From NCBI GenBank assembly GCA_008360975.2, contig CM039183.1:9451762-9515761 (forward strand): a DNA stretch of 64,000 nt. Direction: 5' to 3'. The notes beneath the pieces are model-generated. The model did no database searches. It had not been told where the DNA came from and was given only the letters and a program-made list of their open reading frames with translations. The stretch comes from Lichenostomus cassidix (lineage: Eukaryota; Chordata; Aves; Passeriformes; Meliphagidae). The translations under genes were made by a program, and so were the position numbers. Positions 1 to 9,922 of this stretch are shown here, in pieces; position 1 is the stretch's first letter; each line of letters begins with the position of its first letter.

Positions 1-713
1 ACCTCACAGCCCTGGGAGCAAAGGAAAGGAAACTTCCCTCTTGGAGAGAGCGGCTTCACAGCGCCGTCTGTCCGTCTGTCCGGTGTCCGCCCGGCCCCTC
101 CTGCAGCCAGCTGGGAGAGCAAGACAGCAAAGCCACCAACCGAAGCAATCACTGGCAGGAGAAATTCAGACCTTGTGCAAGGTAATTTGGTTTTTCCTCA
201 ATGCTGTGTGGTAAGAGCCTGGGTTATTCAAAGCTGATAAGTTTGAATCCAAAGTTTACACTTAATTACCATTAAATTGAGTAAATTGCGATGGGTCCTG
301 TCTGACAAATGGTTTAATTCATTCTGGCATGTTTTGAACTTTTTGTTCTTGTTACAGGGTTTCTTTTGGTTTGGTTTTGTTCTTTTTTTCTCCCCCTCCC
401 TCCCCAATCAGGTTTCAGTATCCTGCTTCTGTGCAAGTTGCTTTCAGTATTCTATTAATTAATGAATGAGACTGAACATTTTAAAATAAATTAGTTCTTT
501 TTTTAAGCACTTTTTTCTTTTTCTGAAAATAAGCCTAATGCAAGTTCTGGAACCTCTTTAAAAACACATATTGCAGATAAAATCCCAATCTCAACTCCTA
601 TCTAGTTCTGAGCGTATTCCATACTAGTGCCTGCAAAGGCCAAGATTCTGGAAAAGGTGTAAATAGTGTGACATGTTCAGTGCATGGTTGTTTGAACAGG
701 GCTTGTTATTGTC

Positions 714-758
714 AAAAAAAAAAAAAAAAAAGGAAAAAAAAAGAAAAAAAGAAAAAAG
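714..758. repeat. A-rich low-complexity tract
   Basis: An almost pure A run of about 18 bases is followed by A runs broken by single or paired G. It lies inside the probable 3' UTR. It is genome-encoded and about 200 bases upstream of the polyadenylation signals, so it could cause internal oligo-dT priming in cDNA libraries. Confidence 0.9.
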
Positions 759-935
759 GCTGTATTTCCCCTTCCCCTCCCACAGACCTTAGAGCTGTGC
801 CTTTTCTATGCAATATTACAGACATCTGAAACCAGATTACTGTATTCACATGTAGGTATGGGCTGTAATCAAAAAAACAATTGGACAAATGTACATGGAA
901 ATGAGCAGTCTTACTTTTGTAGTTTTATATTATAC

Positions 936-954
936 AATAAACAATTAAAATAAA
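936..954 (+). promoter_or_regulatory. Tandem polyadenylation signals (AATAAA x2)
   Basis: AATAAA occurs at 936-941 and again at 949-954 on the plus strand. A T/GT-rich stretch (about 960-975) follows, which resembles the downstream element of a vertebrate poly(A) site. Cleavage would be expected at about 965-975. These mark the end of the plus-strand transcript entering the window from the left. Confidence 0.6.
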
Positions 955-975
955 TCCTGGCTTTGTTCTTTCCCT

Positions 976-1539
976 CCACGGAGAGGGCAATCAGGGGGAG
1001 ACAAGACCCCATGAGGGCTGCAGGAAGGAGGGTTGGTGGCAAGGGACAGGGGAGGGACAGCCCGGTCTCATGCCACTTTTCCTGACAGAATAAAAGAATT
1101 ATCACCTTATGCCAGGCCTGTTCCTGGCGTGAGGCTTTTGTCCCCAGCACAGAGGTGCCCGTGGTGGCCGAGTCCTGCTGTGGTCGCTCCTGGACTGTGT
1201 GGTGAGGGATGCTCGGCTCTGAGCTGAGCCCGGGGCTGTGAGCACCTTCCCGGGGAGCTGCCAGGCTGCTCCAGAGCGGGACCTGCCGGCTAGTGACACA
1301 CAGAATGCGCTGTCCCTCGGGGCATTGAATCCCAGCAGGAAACACCTGATACCTTAAGCCACCGCTTCATTTATCAGTGCCCTCCTCTCCTCCCGGTGCC
1401 TGGTGCTTTCAGGGCCAGCCAGGAGGGACATCTCACCTCTGCCTTTGGCTCAAGCCTTGTGTGACTTCGTGCAGCCCCGCAGCGCTCTGGGCACATGAGT
1501 CACCCTGCCTCGCACACCCACGGGAGCACGGCTGCTCCA
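976..1539. other. Intergenic, no gene seen
   Basis: Moderately GC-rich sequence between the probable poly(A) site and the CpG island. Open frames on both strands are short, overlap one another and resemble no protein family I recognise. Confidence 0.6.
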
Positions 1540-1890
1540 TTTTGGATTGCCAGCGAACCGAGAGCCAGAGGGAAGAGCAGCAGTCCGTGCCCGGCCCGCC
1601 GTGCCGCTCGCAGCATCACCCGGCTGCAGGGAGCTGGCTCGCCTTACGGCGCTGCCCGCGGGCTCCGCACCAGCTGCCGCCCGGGGACAAATGGCCGCGG
1701 GAAACGCAAAGAAAGGAGAAGTGCGAGAATTAAAGGCGGCCCCGGGATCGAATTTCTGCCTGCTCAGCAGGGGTGAAGCGCACCCGGGGCTGCGGCGCGA
1801 ACCCTTCCCGGCGGCTCGGCTCCCGTGCGGACACGGCCAGCTGCTGCTGCGCTGACCCGAGGCACGGCCGGCCGAGATGCCGCTGCTGCA
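1540..1890. promoter_or_regulatory. Orphan CpG island
   Basis: CpG dinucleotides are frequent throughout (for example the runs around 1575-1700 and 1780-1880), in contrast to their near absence in neighbouring DNA. This density survives in vertebrate genomes mainly at unmethylated promoters or enhancers. It is not at the 5' end of any coding gene visible here: the nearest coding exon is AFTPH exon 10, 18 kb away and transcribed towards it. A plus-strand splice donor CTGAG/GTGAGC lies just after it at 2021/2022. It may be the promoter of a non-coding RNA or a distal regulatory island. Confidence 0.6.
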
Positions 1891-4800
1891 CCCCGAAGCT
1901 GCTCCGCTTTTGTTGCCACCTACCTTTTAAGAGCTTATTTCCTCACTTGTGACTTGTCAGCGAGCTGCCTCCAGCGCAGAACGCCAAGGCTCGGCACGGA
2001 GCCCTGCTTCCCCCTGCTGAGGTGAGCAGCTTCCCGCCCACTGCAAGCCTCCACCTTCCCACCTCAGCGAGGGCAAACCATCGCTCTGGGCTCTTCAAAT
2101 GGGGTAGTCCTGCGGGGAGCTGCATCGCCCTGCAGTGTCTGCCCGACCAGAGGGCAGCTGCAGGCATTTGGCCACAAGCAGCCCTTGCTCTGAGCCCGCT
2201 GTCAACAAAAAAAGCAGGGAGCAGGCTGGAGCTCAGCACAGGCTGGAAGAGCTTCAGGTATCTCACACCAACACCACACGGGAGGAGTGAGGCACTTGGC
2301 TTGTCTCTCGAGGTGACAGGGCTCTGGGGTACCCTGGGGACAGAAGGACAGTCCCTCCCCCCACCCTGCCCCAGGAGTGGTGTTTCCAGGCAGAGGAGGC
2401 ACCACAGCACTGGGCAGTGGCCATTCCCAGCAGCCATGGCCCAAGTCTGCATTTTGCTCTGGTCAGGACAGTGACTCCATGGCTATCAAGAGCCACCAAC
2501 CCTCTCTGGGCCCAAATAACTGGAAGATCAGGGAGCTGGTGCCAGGCAGCTTTCACAGACCTTACTCAAGTATATGCTGTTTGGGCAGAAAGACACCCAA
2601 AGGCAGCACTGAGGCAAGGAGGGGATGGCAAAAGGCACCCTTGTGCACCACGCTGCTGGTGGCCTCACCCAGGAGGGATAATGCTCCCTGCCTCCAACCT
2701 GCACATCCATGAGGGACATGTGTTCCTCCCAGCACTGGCAATAGGAGTGAGCCCTGCTCACAGCACAGCCAGCTTCCCTTTGCCACACGCATCTCATACT
2801 CACCAGGGGAAACACAGCAGGGAAAAATCATTGGAGAGTTAAAATCCCCTCCAGCCACAGGCAGTGCTTCGTAGAGCTGCTGTGAACCACAGTGAAGCCA
2901 TCAGCTCAGACAGCTCTGCTGGGATGCTGGCTCCACAGCTGAGCTGTGCAAGGAGCTGCTTCTCCTGGCTCCCCCTGCCCCTTTCCATCTCACCCCTCTC
3001 CTGTGGGCTCTTCCCCCCTGCTCCCATTCAGCCCCAGGTCCCATTTGCCTCCATCACTGGTGGCTGCAGGCTCCTCTCCCTGCCTGGTCCCTGCGTGCAT
3101 CATCTGCCTCCTCCTCTCCAGGCAGCTCCCTCCTTGCACAGCTCCCCTCCCTTTTGAAGAAACTGCCTTAGCAACTGGCAGCAGGCCAGCAAGATCATGG
3201 GTTTTCCCTCCCACCCTTCCTTCTCCTCCAAAGAACAAGGTGGCCAGGAAGGGGGAAGGAGCCATAAGGCCTCGTGTGCAGCGGCTGCAGGGGCTCTGTG
3301 TGTGTGTGGCAGTGGGCTGGGCACACCTACTGACTTCCACATCTCCTCCTCCGGCACTCCAGCTAAGCCAAGTGCTCTGGGGTCAGGGGCAGAGAGGTTT
3401 CCTTTTAGTCCTCTTTCCCTCTCTCTTTTCCAAACAACATGTCCCCAAAAGCAAGCTGATTCCTCCCCAAATATCTCCAGATCTAGAGCATCTGCCCGGG
3501 GAAGGCACAGAAGGAACAGCTTTCAAATAGCCTATTTCTGCAAGGATTTCCTTCCATTCTTTTACCCCTGCCTTCCCCACCTCAAGCTACTCTCCCTGGA
3601 CTACTTCCTCTCCTGTTTCCTCTCCTTTCCCCCTATTCACTGGGCTTCCTCCCCTCACTCTGTTCTCCCCTTGCTTTCTTTCCTTCACACAGTTTGGCTT
3701 ACAGCCTTCAGTACTTGCTCCTTTCCTGGTGTGAGCAGGGATGCCATGGATTGTGTGCTTGTGCCAAGCTCTGCATTTATTAGAGAGGGGGAGGAAAAAG
3801 GAAAAAAAAAGCCTCAAATGCCTGGAAGTTTGCTGGAACACTATATGCAGGTAGGGTAACATTGCTCTTGCTTTCCTTGCACACTGCCTTGCAGTTTGCA
3901 TGGAGGAAGGATTATTTGGGCTGCTCCAAAGGGAATTTACTGCCTGGCTCACAACTCTTTGGCAGAGCTAATCTGGCCAGCCTGCTCCTTCCTGTGGGGG
4001 GTCTGCTGGAGGGATAAAACCCCCTTCCCTCTACCCTGATGGTGGAAAAAGGCACTTACCACTACCTTTTTCCTGCCTACCACGGGTTAATATCACAGCA
4101 GCCAAAGTGGCACCTTACTTCAACCAAAGGTCTCCACCTAAATCCTTCAGCACTGTCACATGAAGTGGTCTGCATTTCTTCCCCTGCCTGCTGTTTGGTG
4201 GGAAATCTTGGTGAAGCAGATCTGTCTAATATAACCTTAATTAAGGGGTGGGGGAAAGCAGGAGAGCCCACTGGGAAAATCCATGGGCTGTGGATGAGGG
4301 GGGCTTTGAGTCCTGCCTTGTTTAGTAGCAGCATTTTCACATGAGGCTGGCAGCTGGCTCAGGACATGAACAGAACAGGGGCTCCACTTCCAGCCAGTTT
4401 AAAGCCCAGCCCTCTGCTCCTGCACCTCTTCCTCGAGCCAGCAGCATAAAGAAGCTGCTTCTGCCACCCTGAAGGGGACTGAGGGTCACCTCAACCACTG
4501 TCTTCTCTAGCCTTGAGTCCAGTTCCAGGGATGAGGAGCACCTATTCCTAATTTGGAGAACATCTGTCCTGAATGTAACTCCATTTTTAAAGCACCAGAA
4601 CATCCTACCTCCCTACAGCAGCTGCAGGCACACAGCTTCAGGCTACACCAGGGTTTGAGGAAGGTCTGGTGAGCTGAGCTGCCAGACTTTGGCTTCCACT
4701 GGATGAAAGTCAGAGAGGGTTCTGGACCCAGGTCATATCCCCCAGGAGGAAATATGTACAACTGTAAACAGCAGTGATGCTCAGAAACCACACAGGGGCT

Positions 4801-6600
4801 GGCCAGGGCAGCCCAGAGGGAATCCAGCTCCAGCAGCAAGACTTGGCCCCAGCTGTGGAGCTTTCATCCAAGGAGGGCCCTGGGGGTCAGGAGAGGAGCA
4901 CTCAACTCCAGGACAAGAAGCCTTTTGGGATTACCTGTGGATCCACGTGGTCTCTGCCTGCAGCAGCTGCTCTGTCTCCAGCCCTCGGAGGCTGTGACAC
5001 AGGGACAGCACGGGCACAGCCCGAGCTGGCTGTGCTCCAGCGGCGTCACTGTCACATTCCTTGGAGCAGTCCCTCCCACTGACGAACCTCACCAGCACTC
5101 TGACTCGCAGCCAGGGAGGAGAACTGGACTGTGCTGCTCCGGGAGCCAGGCTGCTCCCACCTTGGAAAGGAAAAGGATTCAGGGAAACAATAGGGCAGGG
5201 GGGCTGGGGAAGAGCTGGGCTTGCAGTTTGCTCTTTTTGCCCTCTCAGATGCAGCTCTGGCAGAGACAATGGTGGCAGCAAGGCCATGAAACCCCCATTT
5301 GGATGACACCCCGAAGACACACAGCAACAGCAAGCAGAATTCCTAAGTAGTGTTCAAAACTCCCCCTCCATCCCTCTTGTGCTCCAGGTTACTCCCCAAA
5401 CAGTGTGTGGCCTCACTGGCCTCATGGCTTATTACTTACTACAGACTGAATTCTGGATGGTTTCCTTTGTCCAGCCCAAGTGGAGAACTCCGATGGAACC
5501 AAAAAAAAGAAAAATTAAATCACCTCATCACCTCTGCCACTCAGTCTGGGCTATTGAAAAGCCTTGACTTCGTGGGTGAGGGATCACCAGCACACCCAGC
5601 ATTACTTGCAGAGAGGAGCACAGTGATGATGTGTACACCTCTGGTGTGTGGCTGGGGCTCTGTGGGGATGGCAGTGATGCAGAACAGCAGCCACAGCACA
5701 GCCTCACAAACAGACACAGAGGGAGCAAAACAAGGGCAAAAACATGTCCAGTGAATCATCCACTACCAGTTGGTTCAACCAGTCTGGAGTGCCACACACG
5801 AAAGTGAGGACAACCCAGGACTGTGTCATCCCAGGCAAAGGAGTGGGGGAAAAAGGGAGAGAAACGTGCTGGGCAGGAGGGACAACTCTTCCATGTGGCC
5901 CTGGGGATGAGCTGGGAAAGGTGGCAAGTCCCAGCTTGCTCCTTGCTGCCAGAAACTTGTATTCCCACCTCCCCTCCCACGCCCTGTGCTCCTGAGGTGA
6001 CCTTCCTCCCGACCCAGCCACTGCACAGCTGCTCCCAGAGGTGCAGAGGATGAGGTGAATGACACTGGGGAAGGAGAAGGGCTCCAAGGGCTTGGGACTT
6101 GCCAAACAGAAGCATCCCTTGCAAGGGATGGGAGAAAAACCAACCTTCCCACAGTCCATGGGCTGCTCCTGAGGAACTGCAATCCACGTGGCTCTAACTA
6201 ACTTCACTTCATGCCTTGGCTGAGGCAGGGTCAGTGTTCTCCAAAGGTGAGGGTAAAAATTATGCAATTGAAAAATAAAGAGCAGTTCTCTCCAGGAAAT
6301 CCTAGCCTGGCAGGTGCTCACCAGGCTCAGAGCAGGCATGGTGGCTCCAGCCTGCCCAGCACCCTGGCCCAGGCAAAACTGGCTTTGGCACCAGCTCTGG
6401 GTGCAGAACGCTGGGAAGGGCTCCCTGGGACAGTGGCACAAAGGGAAAATTGCACTCACACATCGAGCCTGTTTTCTTGTGCTCTGCTCTAAATGCTTCA
6501 GTGCTTCAAGTGAGAGGCATCAAGATTTAAGCCTAAATTAAGATTTAAGATAAACAGCAGGAACAAATCCATTTGGCCTGATTCCTTCCTCTCCAGCAGA
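1891..6600. other. GC-rich intergenic DNA, no gene supported
   Basis: This stretch is GC-rich with many short overlapping open frames on all frames, which is expected by chance in such sequence. None starts or ends at credible splice or Kozak sites together with a recognisable domain. Polypyrimidine-rich segments occur around 2950-3060 and 3540-3700. No transposon similarity was recognised. Confidence 0.5.
3540..3700. repeat. Pyrimidine-rich low-complexity tract
   Basis: The plus strand is dominated by C and T (TTCCTCTCC, TTTCCCCC and similar runs) with few purines for about 160 bases. It has no regular period, so it is low-complexity DNA rather than a microsatellite. Confidence 0.6.
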
Positions 6601-7657
6601 CTTGCAATCCGTACCAGGCGAGCAGGACTGACCATTTCTGGTTATGGTGTCTGTTCTAAAGCAACTGATCTAAACTTTTTTCTACCAGCTTTGGGAGTAA
6701 AATAGGCAAATTTGGCTCTGTTGTTCCACAACACCCTGTGCCATCTGTAGATAATTCTCCACACAGACAGAAAGTGCCCTGACAAAAAGAGTTAAGCAAC
6801 CCGATAGCTTCGTGTAATATATAATTTATCGCCCAGAGTAACCATAAGAAAAGCACATTTTAAATGTGGGGTTTCACTGTGGTTAACCCTGAAATTAGGG
6901 ACTTTCTTTTCTTGATTATTGCACTCATCTTTTTGAAGTACAGCTACCCCCAAAGCCAAGCTCAACTCTGCTGCTTTAATTCCAGCTCCTCACACAGCCT
7001 TTGGCACGAAACAGGTCCTGCAACTCTACCTGGGCCAGCCAAGGCAACACCTGCCACGGAGAAGAAGAGTTAAAAACCATACTTTGTAAAACTCTCCTCC
7101 TTGTTAACCCAAGGGAGAACAAGCAGGCACTCACTCATGGTTTGGTGTCTCACACAACCCCGAGCAGCAGAATAATTCACCAGCATATAAACGGAGGGCT
7201 TAGGGGCAGCTGCACCACATAAACAGTCACGGCGGGGCTCTGAAGTTTCTGTCAGGATATGGGATATAAAGCTGGGTGAATAACTGATTTTTCGGTTCGC
7301 TGGCAATCCTGAAAAAAGTTTCAAAAGGAAAAAAAAAAATCATTTGGGGTTGACTGAAACAAATGTTTCGCTTTGACTTTTCAGCCCCTTTAACAAAAGT
7401 TAGCTCCGAAGATCATTCCAAATGAAAAGCTGCTTCAAAGAGGAAAATCTCGAAGCCTTTTATTGAGAAAAGGCTGAAGCAAAATAGGTTTGTTTCTTTT
7501 CTAGCTACCAAAAAAAAAAGTGTGGCAAATCAAAACAACTCATTTTCATTTTGCCAAAATTTGCCTTTTTTCCTTAAGATTTTACCCAGCTCCAGCACAA
7601 CCAATTTACACATACAATAATTTAAAGTGAGATACTAGTAATCCTGAAGGAATACAA

Positions 7658-7693
7658 GTTTGTTTTGTTTGTTTGTTTGTTAACAAAACAAAC
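7658..7693. repeat. Short inverted repeat in a GTTT-rich tract
   Basis: GTTTGTTTTG at 7658-7667 is matched by its exact reverse complement CAAAACAAAC at 7684-7693, separated by 16 bases of GTTT repeats. The arms derive from simple-sequence DNA, so a hairpin function is doubtful. Confidence 0.7.
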
Positions 7694-9908
7694 AACAACA
7701 CTGCACAAATGTCCTGAAACTGAAACCCAACAGAAAGTAAGCTCAAAACCACTAAGCTTTTCTTGGCTCGGCTAGAGAATCTTATTAAGTCTCTGAATCA
7801 TAGAGCCACAGATTTGGGATGTTGTGAAAATTAAATTAGTCTTACTTATTATTAGCAAGGCAAGAAAGGAACCAGGAGATTAGGATGCAGCAAGTGCTAT
7901 TGTGAGCCAACTTTTCAGCATGTTTCTGCTTTTCTCCTGTAAACCCACAATTAGCAGTGCCCGTGCTGCTCTGTGGTGTTTTTAATCTCGGGATGCAGGT
8001 TTCTGACTCTCCACTCAGCCTAATGCAAATCCAGGATTTAATGCCATGCCACAGTGAGATTCTCATTTCACTTCCTGCCTTGTTTCATTTGAAGCCTCTG
8101 CTTGCCTGTGGCTCTCTAGGTGCATCTTAGCCTATGGCTGCAAATGTAAGATCCAGGGCAAGCAGGAGTTACATCCTTGGGACAGAGGAGAAAAGGCATC
8201 CATCCATGTGCACCTCCAGGGGGTACAAGTGGGATGGCCTCACCCCTCTCCTGTTTTGCCTTTTTTGCTGGGAGTTTACTATTGGAGTTTGCTGGCTGGC
8301 TCTGATGCCTTGGGGGACAGAGGCTGGCCAGCTGGGACAGGAACAGTGCCCTACACGTGGGACCAGAGACAAGATGGGATTATCCAGATTTATCCATGCT
8401 TTCATTCAGAATACAATTGCTTCACATGCCAGGGAAGAAGTGGGAGCGAGGCACCTTGTTTTTCTACTGTTTTTCTACTTACTGCTGTACTTTTAAATTA
8501 AGCCAGGCTGCAGAACAGCTCGCCTTCGTAATTCACAGCTTCCAGACATCCCACCACACTCCTCAGTGGAAACAGCAGAAAGCAAAGAGCAGATATTCCA
8601 CATGTCACACCCAACCCTGGGTTTTAAACAGTAGAAAACAAAACAAAAGTGGTTTTCATATGTCACAAAGAGACAAAGACAGGCAGCGATAGTTTGCTGG
8701 AAGTTGTTTTAACAGATCACAACTGAAAGGGGCTTTAAACCCCAAAAAATCCCTGGAAGGTAAAAAAAACAACCCATCCAAAGAAGAACTTGGACCATCT
8801 CAAATCACTGCTACACTACAGACCTGTAGCCTTCCCCAGGGCAAACTCCAAAGGTATATTTAACGAGCCAATGCTTCCATTTATCATAAGCTCATTTGAA
8901 TACCTGAGTCCCTACATAATAAATCAAACCTGCTTGCAGTGTTATTATTATTGTTTTGTTTAAACAGCTCCTTTAATCCCCAAACAGCTGGCTATCAGCA
9001 CAGCAGGGCTAGGGGTGAGCAGCTGGGCAGCACAGCACCTCTAGTCCCTCAGGCCACGGGGTTTCCAGCAGGTGAGGTGTGAAGAGCTGTCCTGCTTTTC
9101 CAGCTTCAGCTCTGCCAGGAATCAGCACTCACACCCTGCTTGGAGTGAGAAGGAGCTGAAAATCCACCAAGGTGCATGTGGCTTTTAGCCCTGCACACTC
9201 AGAGTGGAAGCCCAGGGAGCTCCAGTCACCACTTCTGTTCTTAAGCCAAAGACAGCAGCATCTCATCCCTTCCAGGTTACAGCACCCATGCAGGTTTTGC
9301 AGAGAGGCTTCCTCACCTGAGTTAAATGGAAGAATAAGCAAGGTTGGTTCTGTGCAGAAGAGCATGGAGAGCTGGAATTCCTGCACCCTCTGCAGTCCTT
9401 GGCCACATCCCTGGAAGAGGAAAGCTCCAGGGAGCTCCCAGCACACACATTGCCATCCCTTGCACTTAGGATGGTTTCACATCTCCTGTGGTGCACCAGA
9501 TGAACAGACACATCCCCTTGCTCCAGATCTGCCCTCACAGCCTTTTGGAAGCAGAGCTGTTCCCTTGTCAGAGGTCTCCAGCCCAAGGTGAGCACACAGA
9601 GCCTGCCAGGATGGATCAGAGCCCAGAGACTCACCTATTCCTTGGAAAACTGCAGGATCTCAGAGCACCAGGGACCCAACACCGCCAGGTGAAACCTACA
9701 GGAGACAGGATGTGGTGCCACTGGTTTTCCTTCTGGCAGAGGACAAGGAGCTGGGGTTCTGCAAGGACCCTGACCACCACTGCAGCACCAAAGATGAGTG
9801 AATCCCACAGGCACTGTGCTCATGAGACACATTTGTACCAGCCCAAGCAGCACCCAGTACCTCTCAGAGTAATTCCAGCTGCAGGAAAGATCTCCCTGTA
9901 TCAATCAC

Positions 9909-9922
9909 TGTGTGTGTGTGTA
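9909..9922. repeat. (TG)n microsatellite, short
   Basis: About six to seven TG units followed by AT-rich sequence. A simple dinucleotide tract in intergenic DNA. Confidence 0.6.

Larger units (their letters stand above)
1..975 (+). other. Probable 3' UTR end of upstream gene (SERTAD2 by synteny)
   Basis: No coding frame of substance is present, but the stretch is AT-rich, non-repetitive apart from one A-rich tract, and ends in two AATAAA signals followed by a T/GT-rich segment, as expected of a polyadenylation site read on the plus strand. A Pumilio-type element TGTAAATA lies at 658-665. In other amniotes the neighbour lying tail to tail with AFTPH is SERTAD2, a single-coding-exon SERTA-domain transcriptional regulator with a long 3' UTR; the strand and position here fit that. 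The gene name is inference from synteny only, because none of its coding sequence is in the window. The first 180 bases are more GC-rich than the rest and could belong to something else. Confidence 0.45.

Noticed and set aside
2946..3530. Plus-strand 194-codon and overlapping 220-codon open frames in the left intergenic region
   Set aside because: Translations are Ser/Pro/Leu-rich from pyrimidine-rich DNA, overlap each other in different frames, and match no family I recognise.
5704..6459. Minus-strand 251-codon open frame
   Set aside because: It has no recognisable domain and overlaps other frames of similar length on both strands, and composition explains its length. I cannot exclude a non-coding transcript.
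7795..7835. Words resembling the CR1 3' terminus (GAATCATAGAGCCACAG)
   Set aside because: Only about 20 bases resemble the family and nothing before or after continues it, so it is too short to call.
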